Source of the DNA: an uncultured Clostridia bacterium
Lineage (GTDB): Bacteria; Bacillota; Clostridia; Oscillospirales; Ruminococcaceae
Length of the DNA: 64,000 nucleotides
Assembly (NCBI GenBank): GCA_946498095.1
Contig: CAMMMX010000009.1
Span: 39,001 to 103,000 of the forward strand
Direction: 5' to 3'
The position numbers and the translations under genes were made by a program. The notes under the pieces were generated by a model. The model saw nothing but the letters and a program-made list of their open reading frames with translations, was not told where the DNA came from and did not search any database. Below, piece after piece: positions 8,076-16,373 of this stretch (positions within the stretch are counted from its first letter, which is position 1; each line of letters begins with the position of its first letter).

Positions 8076-10685
8076 ATGAAGAAAGAAAAATCTTACCCGG
8101 TTGTGGACAGCGTCGAGACGCTGGAACAGCTCTTGGCTCGTGTCCGTGAAGCACAGGAGATTTTCGCGACCTATACGCAGGAGCAGGTGGATGCCATCTT
8201 TAAGGCGGCAGCCATTGCGGCGAACCACGCCCGTATCCCCCTTGCAAAGCTCGCTGTGGCGGAAACCGGCATGGGCATTGTTGAAGATAAGGTCATCAAA
8301 AACCACTATGCGGCGGAATATATCTATAATGCATATAAAAACACCAAGACTTGTGGCGTGATTGAAGAAGACGCCGCCTTCGGTACCAAGAAGGTCGCTT
8401 CTCCGATTGGCGTCATCGGCGCGGTCATCCCCACCACCAACCCGACTTCCACTGCGATTTTCAAAACGCTGATCGCCCTGAAGACCCGTAATGGCATCAT
8501 CATCAGTCCCCATCCCCGCGCGAAGGGTTGCACCATCGAGGCGGCTAAGGTCGTACTGGAGGCAGCCGTCAAGGCGGGGGCACCTGAAGGGATCATCGGC
8601 TGGATCGACGTTCCCAGCTTGGACATGACAAACCTGCTCATGAAGGAATCCGACACCATCCTGGCTACCGGTGGTCCTGGCATGGTCAAAGCTGCGTATT
8701 CGTCCGGCAAGCCGGCCCTCGGCGTCGGCGCGGGCAACACTCCCGCTATCATCGACGATACCGCCGACATCCTGCTGGCCGTCAACTCTATAATTCATTC
8801 CAAGACGTTTGACAATGGTATGATTTGCGCTTCCGAGCAGTCCGTCATCGTGCTGGACAAGGTTTACGATGCCGTCAAGAAGGAATTCACCGCACGCGGC
8901 TGCTACTTCCTCAAAGCTGACGAAATCGAAAAGGTGCGCAAGACCATCATCATCAACGGTGCGCTCAACGCTAAGATCGTCGGACAGCCCGCGGCGAAAA
9001 TTGCCCAGCTATCAGGTGTAACGGTTCCTGAAACCACCAAGATCCTGATCGGTGAGGTGGAGAGCGTTGACATCTCCGAGGAGTTTGCTCATGAGAAGCT
9101 CTCCCCTGTTCTGGCTATGTACCACGCCAAGGACTTCGATGAGGCAATGGACAAAGCGGATCGTCTGATCGCTGACGGCGGTTACGGCCACACCTCCAGT
9201 GTCTACCTCAACGCCGTGACCGAAAAAGCCAAAATCGAAGCGTTCGGCCTGCGGATGAAGACTTGCCGTATCCTGGTCAACACCCCCTCCTCGCAGGGCG
9301 GTATCGGCGACCTGTACAACTTCAAGATGGCGCCTTCTCTGACGCTGGGCTGCGGTTCTTGGGGCGGCAACTCGGTTTCCGAGAACGTCGGCGTCAAGCA
9401 TCTGCTGAACATCAAGACGGTTGCCGAGAGGAGAGAGAATATGCTGTGGTTCCGTGCGCCTGAGAAGGTCTATATCAAGAAAGGCTGCCTGCCGGTCGCT
9501 TTGGACGAGCTGGGCACTGTGATGCATAAAAAGAAGGTCTTCATCGTCACCGACTCTTTCCTCTACAACAACGGTTACACCAAGCCGATCACCGATAAGC
9601 TCGATAGCATGGGGATTACTCATACCACTTTCTTTGACGTCGCACCCGATCCGACACTGGGCTGCGCACGTGCTGGCGCTGCTGCTATGCAGGCCTTCCA
9701 GCCGGACTGCATCATCGCCGTTGGTGGTGGTTCCGCTATGGACGCCGGCAAGATTATGTGGGTGCTGTATGAACATCCGGATGTCGATTTCGCGGATATG
9801 GCGATGGACTTCATGGACATTCGTAAACGTGTCTATGGCTTCCCGAAGATGGGCGAAAAGGCTTACTTCATTGCGGTTCCGACCTCTGCAGGTACCGGTT
9901 CCGAGGTAACCCCCTTCGCCATTATTACCGATGAGTCTACCGGTGTGAAATACCCGCTGGCTGACTACGAGCTTCTGCCGAAGATGGCGATTGTCGATGC
10001 CGATATGATGATGAACGCCCCCAAGGGCCTGACCTCCGCTTCTGGTATCGACGCAGTGACCCATGCGTTGGAAGCTTATGCCTCCATGATGGCTACAGAT
10101 TACACGGACAGCTTGGCGTTGCGTGCACTCAAGATGATCTTTGAGTACCTGCCGCGTGCTTACGACAACGGTGCAAACGATCCGGTTGCACGTGAGAAGA
10201 TGGCCAATGCCGCTACAATGGCCGGTATGGCTTTCGCCAACGCGTTCCTGGGCGTCTGTCACTCGATGGCGCACAAGCTGGGCGCGACCCATCACTTGGC
10301 GCACGGCGTTGCCAATGCACTGTTGATTGACGAAGTGCTCCGCTTTAACGCCTCCGCAACTCCGGTCAAGATGGGCACTTTCCCGCAGTACGACCATCCG
10401 CATACCTTGGCGCGTTATGCAGAAGTCGCTGACTATCTGGGTATCAAGGGGAAAGACGACAATGAGAAATTCGAAAACCTCATTAAGGAACTGGATAAGC
10501 TCAAAGAGCGCATTGGCCTGAAGAAGACCATTAAGGACTACGGCGTTGACGAGAAGTACTTCCTCGACACGTTGGATGAGATGTGTGAAAAGGCATTTGA
10601 CGACCAGTGCACCGGTGCAAACCCGCGCTATCCGCTGATTAGCGAAATCAAACAGATGTACCTGAAAGCCTACTACGGTAAATAA
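8076..10685 (+). CDS. adhE: Bifunctional acetaldehyde-CoA/alcohol dehydrogenase
   Basis: A protein of 869 residues, the normal AdhE length. It makes ethanol from acetyl-CoA in two NADH-consuming steps. The N-terminal aldehyde dehydrogenase half (about 1-440) has the catalytic Cys251 in MICASEQS. The C-terminal iron-dependent alcohol dehydrogenase half (about 450-865) has the NAD-binding GGGSAMDAGK, GTGSEVTPF and the iron-ligand region HSMAHKLGATHHLAHG near 729-744. In the cell AdhE forms helical filaments (spirosomes). The start MKKEKSYP at 8076 is chosen over 8043 because AGGAG lies 8 bases upstream and family members begin there. Regulation is probably by Rex (8010-8027). Confidence 0.97.
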   Translation: MKKEKSYPVVDSVETLEQLLARVREAQEIFATYTQEQVDAIFKAAAIAANHARIPLAKLAVAETGMGIVEDKVIKNHYAAEYIYNAYKNTKTCGVIEEDAAFGTKKVASPIGVIGAVIPTTNPTSTAIFKTLIALKTRNGIIISPHPRAKGCTIEAAKVVLEAAVKAGAPEGIIGWIDVPSLDMTNLLMKESDTILATGGPGMVKAAYSSGKPALGVGAGNTPAIIDDTADILLAVNSIIHSKTFDNGMICASEQSVIVLDKVYDAVKKEFTARGCYFLKADEIEKVRKTIIINGALNAKIVGQPAAKIAQLSGVTVPETTKILIGEVESVDISEEFAHEKLSPVLAMYHAKDFDEAMDKADRLIADGGYGHTSSVYLNAVTEKAKIEAFGLRMKTCRILVNTPSSQGGIGDLYNFKMAPSLTLGCGSWGGNSVSENVGVKHLLNIKTVAERRENMLWFRAPEKVYIKKGCLPVALDELGTVMHKKKVFIVTDSFLYNNGYTKPITDKLDSMGITHTTFFDVAPDPTLGCARAGAAAMQAFQPDCIIAVGGGSAMDAGKIMWVLYEHPDVDFADMAMDFMDIRKRVYGFPKMGEKAYFIAVPTSAGTGSEVTPFAIITDESTGVKYPLADYELLPKMAIVDADMMMNAPKGLTSASGIDAVTHALEAYASMMATDYTDSLALRALKMIFEYLPRAYDNGANDPVAREKMANAATMAGMAFANAFLGVCHSMAHKLGATHHLAHGVANALLIDEVLRFNASATPVKMGTFPQYDHPHTLARYAEVADYLGIKGKDDNEKFENLIKELDKLKERIGLKKTIKDYGVDEKYFLDTLDEMCEKAFDDQCTGANPRYPLISEIKQMYLKAYYGK

Positions 10686-10698
10686 TAGAAACGGATGA

Positions 10699-10731
10699 TC
10701 GGAAATCTCCTCAACAGTAGGGGATTTCCGA
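10699..10731 (+). terminator. Hairpin after adhE
   Basis: A 12-bp stem (10699-10710 with 10720-10731) lies 13 bases past the adhE stop. It lacks a clear T run, so it may stabilise the mRNA end or terminate only in part. Confidence 0.5.
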
Positions 10732-10802
10732 CTATATCCAGCAGCGCGATCCCGGTATAGAGGCGCTGTAGAGTGCCTTGACGCCGTTCATTTATTTTGG
10801 AG

Positions 10803-10841
10803 AAAGGAGGCTTTTTACCGCTACGACGGTAAAAAGCAATG
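10803..10841 (+). promoter_or_regulatory. SD - hairpin - start codon translation initiation region
   Basis: AAAGGAGG (10803-10810) is followed at once by a perfect 11-bp inverted repeat (10810-10820 with 10827-10837, 6-base loop), and the ATG begins at 10839. Unfolded, SD and ATG are about 29 bases apart, far too many. With the hairpin folded they are brought to only a few bases, so folding may be needed for initiation at this start. An in-frame ATG at 10848 is an alternative. Confidence 0.6.
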
Positions 10842-11597
10842 GATGCTATGAAACTGGAAAATGTAATCGCAGTCAGAGCAGACAAGACCATCTACCGTGA
10901 CGGGGATAAGGCAATCAAGGTCTTCAACGAAAACTATTCCACCGCCGACATTCTGAACGAAGCATTGAACCAGGCTAGGGTGGCTGAGACTGGGCTGAAT
11001 ATCCCGAAGCTAGAGGAAGTTACCAAAATTGATGGTAAATGGGCGATTGTCAATGAGTTTATCGAGGGAAAAACTCTGGCAACACTGATGGAGGAACATC
11101 CTGAAAAAAAGGACGAATATCTCAACCTGTTCGTCGACCTACAGCTCGAAATGCACAGCAAACGTGCGCCTCTGTTGGGCAGCCTAAAAACCAAGATGAC
11201 ACGCAAAATTTCCCAGACACAGCTCGATGCTACCACACGCTATGAGTTGCAGACCCGCCTGGAGTCGATGCCGAAACACAATAAGGTCTGCCATGGCGAC
11301 TTCAACCCCAGCAATGTGATTATTACATCTGAGGGAAAGGCGTACATCCTTGACTGGTCCCACGCAACACAAGGAAACGCTAGTGCCGATGCTGCGCGTA
11401 CCTATCTCCTGTTCTGGCTCGCTGGTAATAAGGAGACTGCCGAGGAGTATATGAAACTGTTCTGCCTTAAAAGTGATACTGCAAAGCAGTATGTGCAGCA
11501 GTGGTTACCGATTGTCGCAGCTTCCCAATCCGTCAAGGGGAAACCCGAGGAGCGTGAACTGCTTCTCAGCTGGGTCGACGTTGTTGACTACGAATAG
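10839..11597 (+). CDS. Phosphotransferase (APH/choline-kinase-like fold)
   Basis: A 252-residue small-molecule kinase-like protein. VCHGDFNPSNVI carries the catalytic HGD/N motif and AYILDWSHA supplies the metal-binding Asp; an N-terminal KAIKVF resembles the ATP-binding lysine strand. It fits the short phosphotransferase group common in Clostridia (about 250 residues). The substrate is unknown, and it is only distantly like the phosphotransferase at 353-1243. It follows adhE by 150 bases, with an intervening hairpin and its own odd initiation region, so co-transcription is uncertain. The start is 10839, or 10848 if the hairpin is not used. Confidence 0.75.
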   Translation: MDAMKLENVIAVRADKTIYRDGDKAIKVFNENYSTADILNEALNQARVAETGLNIPKLEEVTKIDGKWAIVNEFIEGKTLATLMEEHPEKKDEYLNLFVDLQLEMHSKRAPLLGSLKTKMTRKISQTQLDATTRYELQTRLESMPKHNKVCHGDFNPSNVIITSEGKAYILDWSHATQGNASADAARTYLLFWLAGNKETAEEYMKLFCLKSDTAKQYVQQWLPIVAASQSVKGKPEERELLLSWVDVVDYE

Positions 11598-11620
11598 ATT
11601 ACATTCGAAAAATGGCTGTC

Positions 11621-11652
11621 AAAGCACCGGAGGGATTCTTCGGTGCTTTTTA
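11621..11652 (+). terminator. Rho-independent terminator
   Basis: AAAGCACCG (11621-11629) pairs with CGGTGCTTT (11641-11649) and is followed by TTTT. It lies 24 bases after the stop of the phosphotransferase gene. Confidence 0.85.
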
Positions 11653-12192
11653 TATCCAAACAATGATATGGCGTCGACCTAAACCACAAAATACTTGGCC
11701 TCCTTCTCTTCTATGAACGTCTTTCTCCCTTATCGTATTTTCTCCTGTCTCCTCGGCAACAAAGGAAGCCGTCCCTGCACGTAACGGCTTCCTTTGTTAC
11801 TTTTACGGATCAAATCTTCTGTCCATGACACCGAAAACGGGTGAACTCCATCTCGATATCCGATATCCTCTAATCGTATTTTTCTTCCAGGAGGCGACAT
11901 GACCTTTATCTATGAAAAAGTATCTTTCATCTCCTGCTCATCAGACATGTCTTGCATAAACTGATCGAACGCCTCACAACCTATTCCTTACTAATAGCAG
12001 AAATCTAACAAATTAGCGAAAGGATACTAAGAAGGAAATAAAACACCATAACAATTCCCCTGATGATATAAGTGAAAAAGGGATAAGATGAATCCCTGAC
12101 AGCAAGCAGGAAAATGGATATTTCCATTTGGTACAAATCTCTCCTTCTATCATACAAAATCATACGGATATCGCTACAACTGAACACAAAAG
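11653..12192. other. 540-base intergenic region without a supported gene
   Basis: It holds a 15-bp perfect hairpin at 11758-11798, probably a terminator for a lost neighbour. The rest is A/T-rich and holds only short unconvincing frames on both strands. It may be decayed remains of the element whose recombinase relic follows. Confidence 0.5.
11758..11798. terminator. 15-bp perfect hairpin, orphan terminator
   Basis: Positions 11758-11772 pair with 11784-11798 without mismatch. It has the shape of a Rho-independent terminator, but no gene on either strand clearly uses it. Confidence 0.55.
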
Positions 12193-12470
12193 CCTGTCAT
12201 CCAGCATAACAAACTCATCACCGAGTTTGCAAGCTTTCCGACAGGCTAAAAGTTGGAAAGGTATCGATATGCCAGCTTTAAATCCGCACGAACTACGGCA
12301 CACAGCTGCTACTTTATGAAGGCTGTCCGGCGTCAAGCCTTATATTATCGCTAAACTAGGTGGGTGGCGTGACCTGGATATGGTTTCAAAAGTTTATGAT
12401 AGGTCATGCAGAAATAGAGCACATGAGAAACGCTCTAGGTTATGATAATCCAGGAAATAAAACCGATTGA
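12193..12470 (+). pseudogene. Decayed tyrosine recombinase (phage/ICE integrase) 3' part
   Basis: Three frame segments in order give one integrase C-terminus: VIQHNKLITEFASFPTG; KSWKGIDMPALNPHELRHT with AATL; and, after an in-frame TGA, SGVKPYIIAKLGGWRDLDMV, then after another shift HAEIEHMRNALGYDNPG. HELRHTA holds the box II Arg/His and YIIAKLGGW the following conserved Gly-Trp helix. The catalytic Tyr region is degraded. It lies 90 bases from the 3' end of tRNA-Gly, a common integrase target, and probably marks a lost element. Confidence 0.8.
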
Positions 12471-12511
12471 TTGTCGTAAATCTGTTGTAAACCAAAAATT
12501 AGACAAAAAGA

Positions 12512-12555
12512 AAAACCGCGCCAACTCCGATTTTATTCAGGAGTGGTGCGGTTTT
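12512..12555 (-). terminator. tRNA-Gly transcript terminator
   Basis: Arms 12512-12528 and 12540-12555 form a long stem with a single bulge, followed on the minus strand by a T-rich run. It lies just past the tRNA-Gly 3' end. Confidence 0.75.
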
Positions 12556-12561
12556 ACGAAT

Positions 12562-12635
12562 TGGAGCGGGTGATGGGAATCGAACCCACGTATTCAGCTT
12601 GGGAAGCTGATGTTCTACCATTGAACTACACCCGC
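12562..12635 (-). tRNA. tRNA-Gly(CCC)
   Basis: A minus-strand tRNA with acceptor stem GCGGGTG/CACCCGC, D arm, T arm with GGTTCGATTCCC, and encoded CCA (12562-12564). The anticodon stem TCAGC/GCTGA encloses the loop TTCCCAA, giving anticodon CCC, which reads GGG codons. Confidence 0.93.
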
Positions 12636-12645
12636 ATGTTTATAT

Positions 12646-12673
12646 ATTATACTCTTTTTTCCTGTTTTGTCAA
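12646..12673 (-). promoter_or_regulatory. Promoter of tRNA-Gly
   Basis: On the minus strand TTGACA (12668-12673) and TATAAT (12646-12651) are separated by 16 bases, directly upstream of the tRNA 5' end at 12635. Both hexamers are consensus. Confidence 0.85.
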
Positions 12674-12677
12674 CCCT

Positions 12678-12703
12678 TTTTTCGTATATAAATTTTGCTG
12701 TAC
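12678..12703. repeat. Left copy of 26-bp target-site duplication
   Basis: A 26-bp sequence identical to 13757-13782, directly abutting the left inverted repeat of the insertion sequence. It is the left target duplication. Confidence 0.85.
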
Positions 12704-13756
12704 TGTAGGAGTAGAATACATGTTGGACAGGTAGAGTAAAAAAAGGATGAAGGATAGGACCTCATCGGTTATAGTTGAAGTTGCGGACAACAACTTTACG
12801 AGAGGAGGCCATATCCTTCATGAGTAAGAGTATAACACAGGACATGGCATATCGGCAATCCCTGATGAACTATGCAGAAAAATATGGAGTCAGCCGTGCC
12901 AGCAGAAAATACAACAAGAGCCGGTCGTATATCTACTTCTGGAAAGCCCGCTGGGACGGAACACCCGACTCTCTTGCCTGTCAGTCCCGGCGGCCTCTCA
13001 GCCACCCCAACCAACACACAGAAGCAGAATTGAAGCTGATAAAGGATATGCGCCGCCGCAATCCTACTCTGGGTATGGTGGAACTGTGGCATAGGCTGCG
13101 CCAAAGAGGTTATACCCGACGTCCCGAAAGCCTTTTTCGGGTCATGCGCCAAATGGGCTTGTTCCCACAGCCGGAACCCAAAGCAACCTACAAGCCTAAG
13201 CCTTACGAGCAGATGACCTATCCCGGCCAGCGGGTCCAAGTAGATGTGAAGGTGGTTCCTCGCAAATGCATCTCGGACCCGGAACTGCGCCTGTTTCAGT
13301 ATACCGCCATTGACGAGTTCACCCGGTTTCGCTTCCTGGCCGCCTACCCTGAGCAATCCACTTATTCCTCCGCTGACTTTCTACAAAGACTGGTCAAGTG
13401 GTATGCTCGCCGAGGTATCCGGGTGGAATGTATTCAGACAGATAACGGCTTTGCATTCACCAATCGTTTTTCCAACAGTAAACGGGAGCTTCCTACACTT
13501 TTTGAGACCACTGCCGCCAAACTGGGGATTCGCCACAAGCTGATCCGTCCCTACACTCCCAGGCATAACGGAAAGGTGGAACGCAGTCACAGAGAAGATT
13601 AGAAACGCTTCTACTTCTGTCATTCCTTCTGCTCCCTGGACGATTTCGCAAATCAGCTCGCCGTCCACAACCGCCGTTCCAACAACTTCCCTATGAGGCC
13701 CCTCAACTGGCTTTCTCCTCTTGAGTTCTCTGTCCAACATGTTTGACAATCCTACA
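12704..13756 (+). mobile_element. 1053-bp insertion sequence with 26-bp TSD
   Basis: The element begins TGTAGGAGTA and ends TCCTACA. Its 27-bp terminal inverted repeats agree at about 22 positions, with TGTAGGA at the tips and ACATGTTGGACAG inside. It is flanked by a perfect 26-bp direct repeat. It carries one DDE-type transposase gene (12820-13746) with a nonsense mutation. A roughly 300-residue rve-domain transposase suggests the IS481/IS3-like group, but the very long duplication is typical of the IS1202 family, so family assignment is open. It lies between tRNA-Gly and tRNA-fMet and leaves both promoters intact. Confidence 0.88.
12820..13746 (+). pseudogene. DDE transposase with in-frame TAG
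   Basis: The reading frame gives an N-terminal helix-turn-helix (YGVSRASRKYNKSRSYIYFW) and an integrase core with first Asp in VQVDVKVV, second Asp in IQTDNGFAF, and the Glu region in PYTPRHNGKVERSHRED. The frame is broken by TAG at 13600-13602, where a CAG Gln codon is expected; the same frame then continues KRFYFCHSFCSLDDFANQL to a natural stop at 13746. A single C-to-T change would explain it. ATG 12820 follows AGAGGAGG. The truncated 260-residue product keeps the catalytic residues but loses the conserved C-terminus. Confidence 0.85.
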
Positions 13757-13782
13757 TTTTTCGTATATAAATTTTGCTGTAC
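13757..13782. repeat. Right copy of 26-bp target-site duplication
   Basis: Perfect repeat of 12678-12703, directly abutting the right terminal inverted repeat. Confidence 0.85.
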
Positions 13783-13831
13783 GCTACTTTTTGCATTGCT
13801 TTTTCTCGGTGAAGAAAAAATGAAAAAGGTC

Positions 13832-13860
13832 TTGACTTTACTTTCATCCTATGCTATAAT
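13832..13860 (+). promoter_or_regulatory. Promoter of tRNA-fMet
   Basis: TTGACT (13832-13837) and TATAAT (13855-13860) are 17 bases apart, with the tRNA beginning 31 bases downstream. Confidence 0.85.
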
Positions 13861-13891
13861 ATTATTCGTAGTTAAGAAAGCAGTTCGATAT

Positions 13892-13968
<77 letters not shown>

Positions 13969-14000
13969 TGTTGTGCAACCAAAAAAGATATTGCACCGGA

Positions 14001-14036
14001 AAACCCCGATACCACAACGGTTTCGGGGTTTTTTCG
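14001..14036 (+). terminator. Terminator of tRNA-fMet
   Basis: AAACCCCGA (14001-14009) pairs with TCGGGGTTT (14023-14031), followed by TTTT; located 33 bases after the tRNA. Confidence 0.85.
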
Positions 14037-14230
14037 TGCCCCAATTTTCAAGTGCAAACAAAAAGATATTTTTCTTTGTTGAGAGGACTTGAACTACCGA
14101 CCCCTCGATTGTTAGGCGGCTTTTGAGAGATTTATTCTCCCGAAAGTCGTCTTTTTTCGTTTCCCAAGAAATTTTTTTCTAAAAGGTCTTCCCTAAAATG
14201 TTGGAATGACCTCCCCGTTTGTTCAGGAAA

Positions 14231-14261
14231 GAGGTTTGCCCTACATTTTAGGGCAAACCTC
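14231..14261. repeat. Perfect 12-bp inverted repeat in ICE leader
   Basis: GAGGTTTGCCCT (14231-14242) and AGGGCAAACCTC (14250-14261) flank a 7-base loop. It has no T run. It could be a protein-binding site near the ICE end or an RNA hairpin in the leader. Confidence 0.55.
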
Positions 14262-14288
14262 ACTTAACTTAATAACACCGTAATCTAT

Positions 14289-14333
14289 GGGCTGACTTTG
14301 CAGAAGTAATTCTATGAAGTCAGCCCTTTTTTT
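14289..14333 (+). terminator. Terminator directly upstream of the first ICE gene
   Basis: GGGCTGACT (14289-14297) pairs with AGTCAGCCC (14318-14326), followed by eight T. It ends only 26 bases before the ArdA-like start codon, in the same orientation. It could insulate the element or act as an attenuator. Confidence 0.8.
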
Positions 14334-14358
14334 ATTATCTACGAAAGGAATGAGCACC

Positions 14359-15513
14359 ATGATCAAAATCAGAATCAAAAACGCCGATCACGAGATTGAC
14401 ATCCGCTTCCCTATCAGCGAGAGCGAACTGTTTGCAAAGCTTGGTGAGATCCACGCTGTCGAAGGAAGGGACGCCGCTCAGTCCGCCCTTGTGACGGATG
14501 TCTACTGGCCGGAGGAATTCTCCATGCTGAAAGACCGATTCGCCAATCTGGACGAACTAAACTATCTCGGCAAACGTATGGAGAGCTTCGACACACTCGA
14601 ATACGACCAGTTTCTCATTGGGATCTCCAAACTTGACAGCAAGGATGTAAAGGATCTCATAAACCTGACATTCAATCTGAACCATTTCACACTGTGTCAG
14701 GATGTCAGCAGCTACGGTAAGATCGGCAGAGAGTATGTGCTGAACACGGAAGGAGCTGTTCCCGCCCATGACGAGGACGATCCGAAATACGCCACAATCG
14801 GCAAGGATCTCATCGACCGAGGGCTGGCGCAGATCACAGAACGAGGACTTCTCATCTACAATCCCTTCGATGAGTTGGAGGAAGTGTATGACGGTCATAC
14901 CTTCCCCGAGTATTACTACAACAACAGCCTTCTTAGCCTCAATGCAGAATACGGCGGCCGCACTGAGCTCCTCCAACTTCCAGATGAAGCCCTTGCCATC
15001 AAAAAGGCTATTGACCGGCTCGGCGCTCCGTCCGCCGAGGACTGCTCCTACACGGTTACCTTTCACAATTTCAAAGGAGATGACTGGCTGGCTCGCGTTC
15101 AGGAGATCATCGCCAAAGAAGGAATATATGAGACGAATGCGATGCTGAAGGCGCTTGATGTCGAAGGAATGGATTGGAGCAAGCTCTCCGCTGTGGTTGA
15201 GCTCGTCGATGTTCAAAAAGCTTCCAATATCGCATTCCTGGCTGAGCACCTTGATGAGTTCTCCTTCATACCCGAAGCCAAGACGGAGGAAGACGTCGGA
15301 CACTTCCTCGTAGACAATATAAGCGAGTACAGGCTCAATCTTGAGATGGAGGACTATTTCGACTTCTCCGGGTTTGGAGAGCATATTGCAGAGGAACACG
15401 ACGGGCAATTCGTAGATGGCGGCTTTATTTACTACGACAGTTACGAGAGCCTTGATGAACTCCTCGATGGGCTCGACCCCGAGGACGAGGGCATGAACAT
15501 GGGAGGAATATGA
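14359..15513 (+). CDS. ArdA-like antirestriction protein
   Basis: A 384-residue acidic protein. The segment DELNYLGKRMESFDTLEYDQ, followed by an LxxLINLTFNLNHF helix, matches the ArdA family, whose members mimic B-form DNA and block type I restriction enzymes after conjugative entry. It is about twice the length of classic ArdA and has an extra acidic C-terminal half. The start at 14359 follows AAAGGA; an upstream in-frame ATG (14314) lies inside the terminator stem. It ends DEGMNMGGI, one of the recurring tails on this element, and its last codons also supply GGGAGGA, the ribosome site of the next overlapping gene. Confidence 0.75.
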   Translation: MIKIRIKNADHEIDIRFPISESELFAKLGEIHAVEGRDAAQSALVTDVYWPEEFSMLKDRFANLDELNYLGKRMESFDTLEYDQFLIGISKLDSKDVKDLINLTFNLNHFTLCQDVSSYGKIGREYVLNTEGAVPAHDEDDPKYATIGKDLIDRGLAQITERGLLIYNPFDELEEVYDGHTFPEYYYNNSLLSLNAEYGGRTELLQLPDEALAIKKAIDRLGAPSAEDCSYTVTFHNFKGDDWLARVQEIIAKEGIYETNAMLKALDVEGMDWSKLSAVVELVDVQKASNIAFLAEHLDEFSFIPEAKTEEDVGHFLVDNISEYRLNLEMEDYFDFSGFGEHIAEEHDGQFVDGGFIYYDSYESLDELLDGLDPEDEGMNMGGI

Positions 15514-15515
15514 GC

Positions 15516-16370
15516 ATGAAAATCAACGCAATCATTGAAAGCAAGGACGGCGGCACACTCGTGCTGGACTTTCCCCGCAGCATCTACGATGTGTATGAAA
15601 AGCTCCAGTCAGTAGGTATCAGACAGTCCCCGCATCAGATCACCCTTTCCGATGAGGAAGGCGATGACGTGCGAGTCAAGCTGTATTCCGAAGACGAAAT
15701 AGGAAAGCATTTGCTTCTCACGCTCAAGGAGCAGAACTCGCTGGCTGACGCCAATATGCTGGCCTTCATGGTAGACAATGCCAAGCCTGATTTCCGCTCC
15801 AAGCTGGAACAGAATCTGCTCAACGATCAGTACAGCTCCATGCAGGAGGTCACGGACGACATCAAGCAGATGCTTTATGAATCAGGACCGGTCAAAGCAG
15901 TGTTCTACTGTCCCCTCGTAGGAGAGGTAACCGATGAAGAGGGCTTCAGTTCTCCCGTCGACGGACGTTTCCTCAAGAGCTATGCGTGGGCTGTCGAAGA
16001 AGCTCTGGAAGCCGATACTGCCGACGATGAAATGGACATGGCTGAATTCTTCGATGAGGATGACGGCGTCAAAGCAAAGCTCGTTTCTGCAAAGTGGGGC
16101 GTGGAAACCTACCGTGGACGGCTTTTCGGCAGGATCGAGTGCAGCCTCAAGGAAGAACTCACCAACGCGGAAACCGAAATCCTCACCGACTGGATCAGCG
16201 GACAGAACTCAGACGGTTACGGAGAGCACTTTGAGCAGCAGCCGATTGACACCGAGGACGGCGATCTGTACGTCTCCTTCTGGAACAGCGGCGACAACTA
16301 TTCCATCATGACTCGTGACGAGTTGGATGAGTATATAGATAATCAGGGCATGACGATGGGAGGAATGTGA
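15516..16370 (+). CDS. Acidic ICE accessory protein, possible antirestriction type
   Basis: A 284-residue acidic protein of unknown function, found next to ArdA-like genes. The N-terminus (KINAIIESKDGGTLVLDFPR) resembles the beta strands that open ArdA-like proteins. The centre has CPLVGEVTDEEGFSSPVDGR, and a long acidic stretch follows. The ATG at 15516 is 9 bases from GGAGG; the ATG at 15510 overlaps the previous stop but sits too close to it. It ends NQGMTMGGM, and that tail encodes the GGGAGGA ribosome site for the next gene. Function by context: evasion or modulation of host defences after transfer. Confidence 0.55.
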   Translation: MKINAIIESKDGGTLVLDFPRSIYDVYEKLQSVGIRQSPHQITLSDEEGDDVRVKLYSEDEIGKHLLLTLKEQNSLADANMLAFMVDNAKPDFRSKLEQNLLNDQYSSMQEVTDDIKQMLYESGPVKAVFYCPLVGEVTDEEGFSSPVDGRFLKSYAWAVEEALEADTADDEMDMAEFFDEDDGVKAKLVSAKWGVETYRGRLFGRIECSLKEELTNAETEILTDWISGQNSDGYGEHFEQQPIDTEDGDLYVSFWNSGDNYSIMTRDELDEYIDNQGMTMGGM

Positions 16371-16373
16371 TAT

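Larger units (their letters stand above)
14037..14358. other. ICE left-edge / leader region
   Basis: This stretch separates the chromosomal tRNA from the first ICE gene and has no gene. At 14080-14125 a minus-strand fragment resembles the T-loop and 3' half of a tRNA, possibly an attachment-site scar, but it does not fold well. A 12-bp perfect inverted repeat lies at 14231-14242/14250-14261. A full terminator lies at 14289-14333. No clear promoter was found. Confidence 0.5.

Noticed and set aside
9012..10403. Long minus-strand frame opposite adhE
   Set aside because: An antisense shadow of a highly biased gene; the product lacks any domain and the plus-strand AdhE is certain.
12005..12187. 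60-codon hydrophobic minus-strand frame
   Set aside because: No ribosome site, lies in a decayed A/T-rich region beside the recombinase relic, and hydrophobicity there may just reflect T-rich codons.
14080..14125. tRNA-like fragment on the minus strand, possible attL
   Set aside because: It resembles the T-loop and 3' half of a tRNA, but the T stem does not pair properly, the acceptor stem is missing, and the matching attR would be outside the window. Not enough to call an att site.
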